This document shows, piece by piece, positions 39,246-47,969 of a DNA stretch of 64,000 bases. Below the pieces are notes generated by a model. That model ran no database searches, was not told where the DNA came from, and saw nothing but the letters and a program-made list of their open reading frames with translations. The stretch covers positions 62,001 to 126,000 of the IMG/VR virus record IMGVR_UViG_3300005253_001115; one strand, written 5' to 3'. Each line of letters opens with the position of its first letter. The first letter of the stretch is position 1. A program made the translations under genes and the position numbers. Source of the DNA: a virus.

Positions 39246-40157
39246 GTGGCGACGGACGACGGACGCGACCCCGATAACCCCATTGATAGAATGATGCCCC
39301 CGGCAGACAACCCGGAATACCACCGGAAGCTCAAGGTGCATCGAGACGCACAACACCAAGCGGCAGAGAACGCTGTGCTGTCAGATCCCGCTCACGCAGC
39401 TCTCGGAGACCGCCTCACACCCGTCCGTCAGGGCATTCCGCAGGCTGCCGCGCCCCAGCCCCTGCCCCCGACAGATGTGCCGCCTGTAGCCTCGCCTGTG
39501 ACGCCTCAGGAGTATACAGGGCTCACTGTAGACCCCACCCTGGCACAGGTTCAGCACATGCCCGTAGAGCCTCGGCTGCCTGAAGGGGCGGTTCCGCCTG
39601 CCGCACCTGCGGCTCCGGCTCCGGTTGCCGCCGAACTTCCCAAGACCAACCCTATCCTGGCCAAGCTTCGAGAGGACTTTGGTATCGAGAACATTCCTGT
39701 TACAGAAGTAAAGGTAAATGGGCATGTGTTCACGATGCGTGTTCTGGATGTGGGCGCTGTAACGCAGGCTTTGAGATTCGCAGATACACTTTCCATGCCC
39801 GGCTCTCCACGCGAGAATTCCATCAATCTACAGATTGCCCTGACATCGTTTGCCATCTCGGCAATTGACGGAACTCCTGTCTGGAAGGTGTTTGAGGTTG
39901 ACGTGCCAGAGTCGGAACTCGTCATGGTAGAGGGCGAAAATCGCCCCATTTTCGCGCCCATGTCTCCGCCCTCCAACGTTCGCATCCTGGGCGCTACAAA
40001 CCTGATGGACTTCCTTAGCGGGCAGGCTTCTTCTACGCTGCTGGCCGAGCTATGGGACAAGTACCAAAGTGTTGTAGACCCCCAGGGTTCTCTGGATTCC
40101 CTAATGAACTCCATTCTAGACGGGGAGGTTGAGGAACCGAGCGTCCCTTTGCCCTAA
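39246..40157 (+). CDS. tail assembly chaperone, short form (303 aa)
   Basis: GTG start after AGGAGAACACT. Pro/Ala-rich disordered N-terminal half (to about 130), then a folded domain (LREDFGIENIPVTEVKVNGH ... LMDFLSGQASSTLLAELWDK). Its place directly before the tape-measure gene and the frameshift at its end identify it as the G-type tail assembly chaperone that coats the tape measure during tail assembly. Without frameshift the product ends SVPLP at 40,157. Confidence 0.78.
   Translation: MATDDGRDPDNPIDRMMPPADNPEYHRKLKVHRDAQHQAAENAVLSDPAHAALGDRLTPVRQGIPQAAAPQPLPPTDVPPVASPVTPQEYTGLTVDPTLAQVQHMPVEPRLPEGAVPPAAPAAPAPVAAELPKTNPILAKLREDFGIENIPVTEVKVNGHVFTMRVLDVGAVTQALRFADTLSMPGSPRENSINLQIALTSFAISAIDGTPVWKVFEVDVPESELVMVEGENRPIFAPMSPPSNVRILGATNLMDFLSGQASSTLLAELWDKYQSVVDPQGSLDSLMNSILDGEVEEPSVPLP
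40145..40151 (+). other. -1 ribosomal frameshift site C-CCT-TTG
   Basis: In the chaperone frame the codons read C CCT TTG, a canonical X-XXY-YYZ slippery heptamer, two codons before the zero-frame TAA. The -1 frame (re-reading CCC TTT) stays open from here to 40,633. The tail chaperone G/GT pair of most long-tailed phages uses the same device. Confidence 0.8.
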
Positions 40158-40633
40158 CAGCCACGGAAGACGACCCCGATCTGGCAGTCCGTGGCTACGT
40201 CCTAGCCAAAACTGGATGGACTCTGGAGTACATAAACGGACTCTCAGAGATGCACCTGCTGTTCGCGTACCACTGGATCTCCAAGGTGGATGCCGATCAG
40301 TGGAAGCGGCTATCTTCGCACTTGGGTACTGTGTGGGATAGAGAGACTTTGGAGATGCTAAATTCTAAGGCCCCTGGCACAGGTAGGGCTTCCCCAGACA
40401 AGATTTTTGTTCCATTATCTCTTAGTATCAACCCAGATCTGCCTGAGGCGCTTCTGGGGAAGAAGCGAACTACCGCTTCTGCCTCCCAGGGGGAACCTGT
40501 TTCCACCTCTAAGGGGGATGGACTCCACACAGCAATGGCAATGCCTGAAGGGGATGAGGTCATAAACATGGGAGACTTGCCGAAGGATGAATTCTTCGGT
40601 CTGGTGTCGCAAGCGGGCCTTGCTAAGATCTAA
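40151..40633 (+). CDS. frameshift extension of the tail assembly chaperone (GT form)
   Basis: The -1 frame continues directly from the slippery site (ALTATEDDPDLAVRGYVLAK ... YINGLSEMHLLFAYHWISKV) to GLAKI. Fused to the upstream frame this gives a protein of about 462 residues. An internal ATG at 40,250 has no convincing ribosome site. The extension has helical and Pro/Ser-rich parts, as in T domains that contact the tape measure. The stop overlaps the tape-measure ATG. Confidence 0.78.
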   Translation, partial: ALTATEDDPDLAVRGYVLAKTGWTLEYINGLSEMHLLFAYHWISKVDADQWKRLSSHLGTVWDRETLEMLNSKAPGTGRASPDKIFVPLSLSINPDLPEALLGKKRTTASASQGEPVSTSKGDGLHTAMAMPEGDEVINMGDLPKDEFFGLVSQAGLAKI

Positions 40634-43017
40634 TGGGTATTCAGGACATCTTAAAAGCCGCCAAGGGCGGCTCTAGTAACACGTCCCCGGTTATACCGCA
40701 GGGCGGCGGCTATTCTCAAGGCGACGTAAAGATCGCCGCGAGTATGGCAAAGCGGATGTCCCAAATTGAAAAGTTGGTCAAGAGCAGCAACGTCCACTGG
40801 GCCAAGATGGGCGAAGCACGACCTCTAGTGCAAGCCCAAAAGTCCATGGAGGAGTACAACGTAGCACAGCAAGAACACAATGCGTTGATGCGCAGCAGCA
40901 CCGCCTCCATGAAAGAGAAGGTGGCAGCCTATAGCAAACTTGCTACAGCACGCAAGAAAGCTATTGACGATACCAAAGAGTACAACAAGGTTCTAAACGA
41001 GACAAAGGGAGTTTCTGGACGCGCCCTTAACGTCCTAAGAGAACTACCTCTAGGCATGATGGCTCTGGCTGGTGCCGCGAACGCTGTGAAAATAGCTTTA
41101 GGCCAAGCAAACGAAGGCTTCCAAGCTATGGCGCGCAATGGCCAAGTAGCGGGCAAGTCCATGGGAGATCTTGCGAAATCTACTGGGATGTTCGTTGTGG
41201 AGATGAACCTCGCATCCATCTCAGCCGCGAAATTTGGCATCGCACCCGAAGAATCCAACAAGGCTTTCGCTCAGCTCACCGAAACCTTCGGCGGTACCGG
41301 TAAAGCGGTTAACACTCTCGGAGCCCAGTGGGAGAGTCTGTCTCAAATTGCCGCCGTTAGTGGTATTGGTATGACAGCTATGTCCAACCTTGTATCTGAT
41401 AACTTCAGGAAGGTTGGTGGCACAATGGAACAGGCGCTGGATGCAGCTAAGAACCAAGTTGCTGACCTGTCTATGGTTACCGCAGAGCTAAATGCTCGCT
41501 TCGGTGCCGGTTCTGTGAACACGGCGGCGTTCGCCGATGCCATTAACAATTTAGCTTTCGGCTCTAGCTTTGCGAACCAGAACTCTCGAATGCTAACAGA
41601 AACTTTGGGTCGCGAGCTTCAGATGCAGCTTGCTCTGGGTAAAGCTCCTGAGGCTGCCATGAAGGCTGCGACGAAGAACATAGAATTGGCTGGTAAGGTC
41701 AATATCGTAGGTATTACACAGTTCAGAGAGAAATTACAGGCAGCATACGAGGAGGCACAAAAGGAAGGCACGGGAGCGGAGTATCTAGAGAGCCTAGGAG
41801 AGAAGTTCGGTAGCCAGGGCGAAATCATCGGTAACATGCTCGAAACCAAGACGTTGATGGATTCCAAAAATCTGTTTGCTTTTCAAGAGGCTGTTGACCA
41901 GTCAACTGGACTGCGAGACCAGATGCTGGACGATATGCGCTCGTCGGCTGCTGGCGGAGACGTTAGCGCGCTGCTTGCGAAAGGTCTAGGTATTAGAGAA
42001 GCGCAGTATATGGTGGCTGAAGCTGATTTGCTTAATACCAAGATCGGAAAGTTGACCAAAACAGGTAAAGAGGGTGCCGCTGCGGCAGAAGATCTGTTCG
42101 GAAAAGACTGGCAGAAGGGTGAGGATAAGGAAAAGGTTGAAAAGTTCATTGCTGCCCAAGCCAGTGGCGACTTCTCCAAGGCAGAAATGCAAATGAAGTT
42201 CAGGGAAATGCCCGGAGCAAAGCTTCCCGACGCCGAAGTTCCAGAGGATGCAGCAAGGAAGCCATGGGAAGAGTTTGTTGGGAATACGGAAGGGGCGGGT
42301 TGGTTCAGCGGCATTACGAGTGCCTTCAAGACCATCCCCGGCTTGTTAAACACTGCGGTTGGCAGTATCGTTGGTGGCATCGGTGGTGCGATAGCTCTAT
42401 GGGGCGCGAAGTCTATTGCTGCTAAAATGATGGGAGGGGTAGGGGTACCCGGTATGGGTGGTGTCGCCGGTATGGGTGCTAAACTGCTGAAGGGAGGCTT
42501 GGTAACGGCAGCCGCAGGAGTAGGCGTTGCCGGGTTTGCTGATGCCGCTAGTCGTATGCGAGAGAAGAAGGAATCTGGCGAAAGTTTCCTGGGTATGGAA
42601 GAAGATGAAGGCGGTCTCATGGGTTCACGCGCCGGAGGAGCACTTCAAGCTACCGCCAGCGGGGCTCTGGTTGGCGCAGCAATAGGCTCAGTAATCCCTG
42701 TCGTTGGAACTCTCATCGGTGCCGCAGTGGGCGCAGGATTCGGAGCGTTAGGAGCCCTTATCGCGGACACGACCGCCGACGCCCCTACAGCTCCCGAAGC
42801 TGCCCTGCTTGAAAAAGCACAACAAGAAGCAGATGCTGTGCCGCCGCCTTCCTCACCGGTTCCGGTTTCAGACGAACCGGTTGGAGCGGGTGCAAAGTCT
42901 GGTGGCCCCGGAGCTGCCATTGCCACTGGTACCGTTTCTGGTAATTCTCTTATTTTGGAAGTAACGAACTGGGATCAAATTCACGCCCAGGCAGTTGACG
43001 CCGCCGCAAGCGGCTAA
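40633..43017 (+). CDS. tape measure protein (794 aa)
   Basis: Long helical protein. N-terminal coiled coils (about 30-130, MAKRMSQIEKLVKSSNVHWA, MKEKVAAYSKLATARKKAID); a helical middle typical of tape measures; and hydrophobic Gly/Ala-rich segments in the last third (LLNTAVGSIVGGIGGAIALW, VGAAIGSVIPVVGTLIGAAV), which probably help DNA entry through the membrane. Length sets tail length; by the usual rule of about 0.15 nm per residue the tail would be near 120 nm (inference). It directly follows the frameshifted chaperone gene, as expected. Confidence 0.88.
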   Translation: MGIQDILKAAKGGSSNTSPVIPQGGGYSQGDVKIAASMAKRMSQIEKLVKSSNVHWAKMGEARPLVQAQKSMEEYNVAQQEHNALMRSSTASMKEKVAAYSKLATARKKAIDDTKEYNKVLNETKGVSGRALNVLRELPLGMMALAGAANAVKIALGQANEGFQAMARNGQVAGKSMGDLAKSTGMFVVEMNLASISAAKFGIAPEESNKAFAQLTETFGGTGKAVNTLGAQWESLSQIAAVSGIGMTAMSNLVSDNFRKVGGTMEQALDAAKNQVADLSMVTAELNARFGAGSVNTAAFADAINNLAFGSSFANQNSRMLTETLGRELQMQLALGKAPEAAMKAATKNIELAGKVNIVGITQFREKLQAAYEEAQKEGTGAEYLESLGEKFGSQGEIIGNMLETKTLMDSKNLFAFQEAVDQSTGLRDQMLDDMRSSAAGGDVSALLAKGLGIREAQYMVAEADLLNTKIGKLTKTGKEGAAAAEDLFGKDWQKGEDKEKVEKFIAAQASGDFSKAEMQMKFREMPGAKLPDAEVPEDAARKPWEEFVGNTEGAGWFSGITSAFKTIPGLLNTAVGSIVGGIGGAIALWGAKSIAAKMMGGVGVPGMGGVAGMGAKLLKGGLVTAAAGVGVAGFADAASRMREKKESGESFLGMEEDEGGLMGSRAGGALQATASGALVGAAIGSVIPVVGTLIGAAVGAGFGALGALIADTTADAPTAPEAALLEKAQQEADAVPPPSSPVPVSDEPVGAGAKSGGPGAAIATGTVSGNSLILEVTNWDQIHAQAVDAAASG

Positions 43018-43027
43018 GGAGGACGTA

Positions 43028-43291
43028 ATGTCTGCAACATTGAATCGCGCACTAGCGGCCGGGTCACTGAAGGTCCGCAACCAAGCTTCGGGTGAAGCTA
43101 TCGTTGTGTTCCGAAACCCGGTCTTGAAGACTGACGACGACGGAGTAAAGTTCTCCGTTAACGTGAAGCCTGTCCGAATCTCCAATGGAAAGACCATTGA
43201 CATGTTCGGCCGTAAGGACGTTGATCGGGCCGCTGTAAAGCAGTCCAACATCGAGAAGCTCGTTAAGGCGGGTGTCCTAGAGGTACTCTAA
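43028..43291 (+). CDS. small tail-region protein (87 aa)
   Basis: The ATG after AAGGAGGACGTA is the clear start. A basic, beta-rich protein (GEAIVVFRNPVLKTDDDGVK, FSVNVKPVRISNGKTIDMFG) ending in a short helix (KQSNIEKLVKAGVLEVL). Position after the tape measure suggests a baseplate-hub or tail accessory protein; unidentified. Confidence 0.65.
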   Translation: MSATLNRALAAGSLKVRNQASGEAIVVFRNPVLKTDDDGVKFSVNVKPVRISNGKTIDMFGRKDVDRAAVKQSNIEKLVKAGVLEVL

Positions 43292-43293
43292 CA

Positions 43294-43515
43294 ATGGCCA
43301 AGCTGATCGTAGCACTGGCTGCACTGTGGATTCTGGTTCCGGCTGTTGCCCTCGCAGGCGGTGGTTTCGATCAGGAGCAACAGGTGGCGCAGAAGACTAT
43401 CGTGATCGAGAACCATGTCCCGGCCAACGACAATAACGGTGTTATTATCGCTGCTGCCGTGGCGGGTATATTCTCGTTGGCGGGCGTTCTGGTTCTTCGG
43501 AACAAGAAGAGCTAA
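43294..43515 (+). CDS. small membrane protein (73 aa)
   Basis: N-terminal signal-type helix (LIVALAALWILVPAVALA) followed by a short polar linker and a second membrane helix (GVIIAAAVAGIFSLAGVLVL), ending in RNKKS. The pattern (exported N-terminus or two-helix membrane protein) would suit a holin-like or virion membrane-contact protein, but there is no lysin gene nearby. Starts 2 nt after the preceding stop. Confidence 0.65.
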   Translation: MAKLIVALAALWILVPAVALAGGGFDQEQQVAQKTIVIENHVPANDNNGVIIAAAVAGIFSLAGVLVLRNKKS

Positions 43516-43594
43516 GTGGGCAGCATACGGTGCGCAAATTGCCACAGGAGAAAGACGGCAAAAGCGATTAACTCACATAGGTGGCAACTTGTCA

Positions 43595-44056
43595 ATGGAT
43601 AACTTTGTCTGCTATATCTGCCATGCCCAGAAAACGCTGGACTTTGTGCATAAACACCACAAGGTCCCCAAGTCGCTGGGTGGGTCGGATGGTCCAGATA
43701 ACCTCGTTAGCTTATGTTCAGGATGTCACGCTGATACACACACACTGGCCAGAATGATGCGCAATCCCAAGAGAGTTGGGGAAGTTCGGTCTGCGGTACA
43801 AAGCATGTTCCCACAAGGGGACGTGCAAGCTAGATGCGTAGAACTTGCTAACCTAGCAAACCGCAGCACAGTGATGAGTGCAGGACAGAAAGCCCTCGAT
43901 GTAGAGCGAGAAATCGGGGTTGGACTAAAGTTGAAGAAGCCGTATCGCGATGCGTTGCAGTTGATCGCCCGGGATCGCGGCCTGTCGATGGCAAACTACA
44001 CGAGAAAGATTATCGAGGATCACATTCGTAGAGTGTATCCTAATGTAGGGAAATGA
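43595..44056 (+). CDS. HNH homing endonuclease with C-terminal ribbon-helix-helix (153 aa)
   Basis: The ATG giving MDNFVCYICHAQ is preferred (AGGTGG upstream). HNH domain in residues 5-55: C-x2-C, HKHHKVPKSLGGSDGPDNL, CSGCHADTH. The last 45 residues (PYRDALQLIARDRGLSMANY) look like a ribbon-helix-helix DNA-binding domain, an uncommon partner for HNH. It is free-standing between a membrane protein gene and small genes, and its stop overlaps the next ATG. Confidence 0.82.
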   Translation: MDNFVCYICHAQKTLDFVHKHHKVPKSLGGSDGPDNLVSLCSGCHADTHTLARMMRNPKRVGEVRSAVQSMFPQGDVQARCVELANLANRSTVMSAGQKALDVEREIGVGLKLKKPYRDALQLIARDRGLSMANYTRKIIEDHIRRVYPNVGK

Positions 44057-44250
44057 TGAGACTGATATCTCGTATGGACAATGAAACTGGAGAAACGCTT
44101 GTTTGGTGCGGAGGCGAAGATTTCGACGCCGTAACTACGCAGGCACAACTACAAGCATCCGGGCTTTCGCTAGTAGAGATTCGTGACGACAAATGGGCCG
44201 TCGTGGATCTAGCTGGCAAGGTTCTTGAGGAGAACGACGATGGCCGATAA
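44053..44250 (+). CDS. small protein of unknown function (65 aa)
   Basis: Starts MMRLISRMDNETGETLVWCG; two consecutive ATGs are possible. Acidic, mixed alpha/beta (TTQAQLQASGLSLVEIRDDK). It overlaps both neighbours (ATGATGA start; 11 nt at the end). Not identified. Confidence 0.55.
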   Translation: MMRLISRMDNETGETLVWCGGEDFDAVTTQAQLQASGLSLVEIRDDKWAVVDLAGKVLEENDDGR

Positions 44251-44404
44251 GAAGGCTAACGCCCAGCCGCAAAGCGGTGCGGACAAGGAAGAGAAGAAGG
44301 ACTTTACCCAGTTGCCCGCAGACGGCGACAAGAAAGAGGTAGGTCAGGACAACCATTCTCTAGCACCCTTGTTGCACTGGGACACGGATGGCGCACGCGA
44401 GTAG
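44240..44404 (+). CDS. small charged protein (54 aa)
   Basis: A 54-codon ORF (MADKKANAQPQSGADKEEKK ... HWDTDGARE), lysine/aspartate-rich and probably disordered. GAGGAGAAC lies 5 nt before the ATG, and both ends overlap neighbouring genes, which supports translation. Confidence 0.55.
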   Translation: MADKKANAQPQSGADKEEKKDFTQLPADGDKKEVGQDNHSLAPLLHWDTDGARE

Positions 44405-44606
44405 AACGATAGACTCTTCCGCATCAAAAGATGATTGGAAGCATCTCTACAAATGGGTAGAGAACCAGACACTCTCGTTCCAAAACACACACGACGACGT
44501 TAGGAACCCTTGGCTCATGCCCGATACGACACGCAAAGAGATCATCGAGCACATCCATAGAGCAAACGTGGGTGGCTGGCTGGGTCCGTATGAGGGTATG
44601 TTCTAA
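44388..44606 (+). CDS. small protein of unknown function (72 aa)
   Basis: A 72-residue Trp/His-rich protein (DDWKHLYKWVENQTLSFQNT, RKEIIEHIHRANVGGWLGPY). It overlaps the preceding ORF by 17 nt, and its TAA overlaps the next ATG. Possibly a minor virion protein; no family recognised. Confidence 0.6.
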   Translation: MAHASRTIDSSASKDDWKHLYKWVENQTLSFQNTHDDVRNPWLMPDTTRKEIIEHIHRANVGGWLGPYEGMF

Positions 44607-45358
44607 TGGCGTCCAAAGGATTACTGCTAGGTACTGTGTTTAATGCGCCTCTGTCGATCAGCTTTAATGGGGTAGACGAGGATCTGTTTAACAACACGCC
44701 GCAGACCATCGGGATAGCGAACGACTGGAGCGTTCAGGCTCTCTGTGAGCCCGCAGCGCTCACCGCGAGCGAGATGGTTGTCTTCACCATACGTGGTGCT
44801 CCAAACGAGATTGTGCTGTCTATTCTTGCCTTCGACCCCAACGATCCACTTAGAGTATGGACAAGGAACAGTTCCGGCACTACAATCAAGCGCTACGAAT
44901 TCGAAAATCATTTTACTGTGGGTGTCAAGGTGAGCATCCTCTGTACCTGGGACGGAACGGATCTCGTAACGTACATAGATGGTTCCGTGGCTACTCCAAC
45001 CACACTGGTCGATGACAACGCAGGAACCATGACCGACACGGCACGTCGAGTATCAATAAGTTCCAGAGAGGGAGAGGGTGTCCCGCAGTCATTCTTTGAG
45101 GGAAAGATCCACTCAGTTTCAGTATGGAACACTGTTCTCACACAACCCAAAGTCACAGTGTTGGAGAACTCTGGGAGACCACAAGAAATAGACAACCGCG
45201 TGAACTCGGGAGCTTATGACGCCAGTGCCAACCTCGTCCATTACTGGCGTCTTGGCCTTGACGCTTCGGACATCGGGAAGGATTCTGGCACCGGGACAGC
45301 CATTGACATCGGCGACGACGCTGTGAACATCACCTCCGACGACATCGTAATCTACTAA
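44606..45358 (+). CDS. single LamG-like lectin protein (250 aa)
   Basis: One LamG/ConA module: ISFNGVDEDLFNNTPQTIGI, WSVQAL, CTWDGTDLVTYIDG, VSVWNTVLTQPKVTVLENS, end IDIGDDAVNITSDDIVIY. Same family as each half of the 9,006-10,478 protein. Likely a glycan-binding virion protein. Coupled to the preceding gene by TAATG. Confidence 0.8.
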   Translation: MASKGLLLGTVFNAPLSISFNGVDEDLFNNTPQTIGIANDWSVQALCEPAALTASEMVVFTIRGAPNEIVLSILAFDPNDPLRVWTRNSSGTTIKRYEFENHFTVGVKVSILCTWDGTDLVTYIDGSVATPTTLVDDNAGTMTDTARRVSISSREGEGVPQSFFEGKIHSVSVWNTVLTQPKVTVLENSGRPQEIDNRVNSGAYDASANLVHYWRLGLDASDIGKDSGTGTAIDIGDDAVNITSDDIVIY

Positions 45359-45398
45359 GGATTTGACGAGAGATATTCCGACCTAAGGGAGAACTACA

Positions 45399-46733
45399 AT
45401 GGCACATGATCCTGGCTCACCGTTTGGGACAGAAGAGCATGCACTGGACCCCGCGCTAGAGGGCGGCGAAGCCGGACCTACAGGTGCGCCTGATCCTACC
45501 GGCCCCACGGCCCCTAGCCTGATACCTTTCGGCCCCACTGGAACAACAGGAGAGCAAGGTCCCACAGGTCCGGCTGGCGCTCCCACGGGCGAAACTGGAG
45601 CTACAGGTAGCATCGGCAACATCGGCAACACTGGTAATACAGGAGCCGGAGAGACGGGTGCCGCAGGACCGCAAGGTGCTTCTGGACAAACTGGTGAGAC
45701 AGGACCCGCAGGAGCCACCGACGGCAGCACAGGCCCCGCAGGTTCTACAGGAGAAACTGGAACCGCAGGAGTCCAGGGTGACCAGGGCAGCACTGGTCTT
45801 ACCGGGGTCGGGACCACAGGTTCCGTAGGCTCGCAAGGTGCCGCAGGCATCCAGGGACAAACAGGACTCACAGGTGCCAACAGCACTGTAGAGGGACCGA
45901 CAGGAACCACAGGACCGCAGGGCGAGGGAATCACAGGAAATACCGGCGCGCAAGGCGACACAGGTCTTCAGGGTCCGGCCGGAACTGGAGCCCAGGGTAA
46001 CACTGGACCTGCTGGTGTTGAGGGTGATAAGGGAAACAAGGGAAACACAGGCACCCAAGGTGAGAGTGGTCCTACTGGACCCTCTGGCGGTCCTATCGGT
46101 GCTACGGGAGACACAGGTAACACTGGAAACACAGGTGTTGGTGACGAGGGACCTGTTGGGCCTACCGGTCCCACTGGAAACGTCACTGGTGACCTTGTGC
46201 CTCACCGAGCCAACTCGTTCACCGATGAGAGGCACCTTACTGACGGGCAGTGGGCTGCTGCTGCGGGAACGTTCGGCACGCCCAGCAACACCAACCGCTA
46301 CGTTACCGAACAGGACTCCAGGGTACAGGGATCGTTTACTTACCAGGGGGCGAATGTGTGGGGCGGTGACTCTATTCCTTGGATACAAGGCACACCTGTT
46401 GTACTGTCCTGGGCGTCTGAAATAGACGACGTTGGTGACTGGTTTAGCGGTCCCGGTGCAGACCGTTTTATCGTGCCCTCTGGAGTGTCCCGTATCCGAG
46501 CTACGGCTGAACTATGGCCACAGGATGCCAGTTTTACACATGAACTTATTGTGAGGGACAACTCCGGCGGTGAGACGGTCTGGAGTCATAGTGCCGTACC
46601 AGAAGTAAGAACTTTGCTAGTTACTGGACCTGTTGCTGTGTTTGCGGGATATCAGATCTACGTCAGATCCACTCGGAACCAGACAGGTAGCACATCTATA
46701 ACCAGTAGCTTCACGATCGAGAAGGTCGCTTAG
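45399..46733 (+). CDS. collagen-like fibre protein with jelly-roll tip (444 aa)
   Basis: N-terminal tag [20 protein letters not shown] as in three distant fibre genes, here followed almost at once by collagen triplets (about 30-260). The C-terminal domain (265-444, [18 protein letters not shown] ... [20 protein letters not shown]) looks like a beta-sandwich tip and is not shared with the other fibres. Shine-Dalgarno AAGGGAG. It is separated from the main fibre cluster by the whole tail module. The stop codon is the first base pair region of a large RNA structure. Confidence 0.85.
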   Translation: MAHDPGSPFGTEEHALDPALEGGEAGPTGAPDPTGPTAPSLIPFGPTGTTGEQGPTGPAGAPTGETGATGSIGNIGNTGNTGAGETGAAGPQGASGQTGETGPAGATDGSTGPAGSTGETGTAGVQGDQGSTGLTGVGTTGSVGSQGAAGIQGQTGLTGANSTVEGPTGTTGPQGEGITGNTGAQGDTGLQGPAGTGAQGNTGPAGVEGDKGNKGNTGTQGESGPTGPSGGPIGATGDTGNTGNTGVGDEGPVGPTGPTGNVTGDLVPHRANSFTDERHLTDGQWAAAAGTFGTPSNTNRYVTEQDSRVQGSFTYQGANVWGGDSIPWIQGTPVVLSWASEIDDVGDWFSGPGADRFIVPSGVSRIRATAELWPQDASFTHELIVRDNSGGETVWSHSAVPEVRTLLVTGPVAVFAGYQIYVRSTRNQTGSTSITSSFTIEKVA

Positions 46734-46850
46734 ACTTACACATCACAGCAGGCTTAACCCGCGCTGAAACAGCAACGAGTCCGAGCGACTCTGTGGGATA
46801 TGGGGGCTGTTTCAGCGCGGTACGCCCGCTGAACAGCGGCGTGTAAGTCT
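46732..46850 (+). ncRNA. candidate structured RNA
   Basis: Several perfect inverted repeats nest into one fold. The outer stem is AGACTTACAC (46,732-46,741) with GTGTAAGTCT (46,841-46,850). An inner 14-bp stem CGCGCTGAAACAGC (46,760) pairs with GCTGTTTCAGCGCG (46,806-46,819) and contains a GAGTC/GACTC hairpin. A third stem CGCTG-AA-CAGCG follows before the outer strand closes. The result is a multi-arm RNA with a large unpaired GGGAUAUGGGG segment. It is not followed by a U-run, so it is more than a simple terminator. No known family was recognised. It is the largest non-coding gap of the window (about 295 nt). Confidence 0.65.
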
Positions 46851-46881
46851 GATGTTGGGCCTCGTGGGGCCTGTGGCTATT

Positions 46882-46891
46882 CTTTAGCCTA
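46882..46891 (-). promoter_or_regulatory. TAGGCTAAAG motif on the minus strand
   Basis: Reading on the - strand it is TAGGCTAAAG, as at 49,937-49,946. No start codon lies 7 nt downstream; transcription from here would run leftward, antisense to the structured RNA and the fibre gene. The role is unclear. Confidence 0.35.
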
Positions 46892-47028
46892 TCCAAGAAA
46901 TAAGAGTAGTTTCAGGCGATTTGATTACACATTACCTTCCAGTCCCCCGGGGAGGTTCCGTAACCGCGCCGCTGGTCCCGGAAATTATCTCTAGGTAAGA
47001 CCCTAACCCTCCCTGGAGATACACGCAA

Positions 47029-47709
47029 ATGGCCGGACCCAAGTACGACAATCCCACCGTCTTCAACTTCTTACACGACTATGGGTGCGACCTGCGAGCA
47101 CGTAGGGTCTTCAACCATCACGCTATGGGAGTGTCCGAAGAAGTCGGGATTATAGGCATCGAATATATCTCGCGCAATCTACTCCACCTAGACAAATCTC
47201 CGGGCACAGTCGAGTTGTGGATCAACAACTCCGGGGGCTGGCTTCATGAGATGTGGGCCATCATAGACATCATGAATGTGATGGAAAACCCTGTGGATAC
47301 CGTATGTTATGGTAACGCTTCCTCTGCCGCTTGCCTGCTTTTGGCCTCTGGTACCGGCACCCGGTATGCCTTACCTCACGCCTCCTTCATGTGGCACGCA
47401 GGCACCACGGACATTACAGACGACATGCACTGGCCGGATGCTGTAGATCGAATGGAGTGGGAAAAGCGCGAAAACGAACGCTGGCTGGACCAAATGGCCC
47501 GGGTAACGACTCCTCTAAACTCCAAGGGAAACAAATTTCGCACCCACAAGGACAGGATCTCGTTTTGGGCCGAAAAGGCTCACGGGGGCGGTGAAACGTG
47601 GATGGACGCCAAGGAAATGGTAGCCAACGGCATCGTGGACGAAGTATGGGGACCGCCCGCCCCTAAGGCCCGGAAGAAGGGCGAGAAGGGCGAGAAGGGC
47701 GAGAAATGA
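47029..47709 (+). CDS. ClpP-like serine protease (226 aa)
   Basis: ClpP/crotonase fold with the catalytic Ser in GNASSAACLLLASG and the His in PHASFMWH; INNSGGWLHEMWAIIDIM corresponds to the N-terminal ClpP strand. The third residue is probably the Asp in WMDAKEMVANGIVDEV. Phage ClpP-like proteins usually act as head maturation proteases, but no capsid gene is in view. The C-terminus ends in three GEK triplets coded by a 9-bp repeat. A 180-nt leader region with TTATCTCTA at 46,985 precedes it; Shine-Dalgarno TGGAGA. Coupled to the next gene by ATGA. Confidence 0.85.
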   Translation: MAGPKYDNPTVFNFLHDYGCDLRARRVFNHHAMGVSEEVGIIGIEYISRNLLHLDKSPGTVELWINNSGGWLHEMWAIIDIMNVMENPVDTVCYGNASSAACLLLASGTGTRYALPHASFMWHAGTTDITDDMHWPDAVDRMEWEKRENERWLDQMARVTTPLNSKGNKFRTHKDRISFWAEKAHGGGETWMDAKEMVANGIVDEVWGPPAPKARKKGEKGEKGEK

Positions 47710-47969
47710 GCACAGAAACTATTGACCTATTCGGGCACCTCTTCTACGCCTTCATCGCCCTCGGGATGCTTCTGCTTGCCTACAAGAGCAAGTGGGGTTG
47801 GGTATCTCGCTTTATTGGAGAGCTGGGATGGCTCTGGATCGGCGTAGAAATGGAAATGTCGTCAATCTGGAGCTGGGGAGCCTTGTTCCTCGGTATCGAG
47901 TGCTACGGCTTCTGGAGCTGGACCCGAAAGTCTACTCCATCGGACGGTGGACCGAGAAATGCTTCGTAA
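47706..47969 (+). CDS. small membrane protein, three predicted helices (87 aa)
   Basis: Hydrophobic segments: LFGHLFYAFIALGMLLLAY, FIGELGWLWIGVEMEM, and SIWSWGALFLGIECYGFWSW. The Trp-rich helices resemble small phage proteins related to PnuC-type transporters, but it is too short for a full transporter. Last gene of the rightward block; it runs 38 nt into the convergent minus-strand gene. Confidence 0.65.
   Translation: MSTETIDLFGHLFYAFIALGMLLLAYKSKWGWVSRFIGELGWLWIGVEMEMSSIWSWGALFLGIECYGFWSWTRKSTPSDGGPRNAS

Noticed and set aside
46849-46880. Hammerhead-like CTGATG after the structured RNA
   Set aside because: The required GAAA core and third stem are missing.
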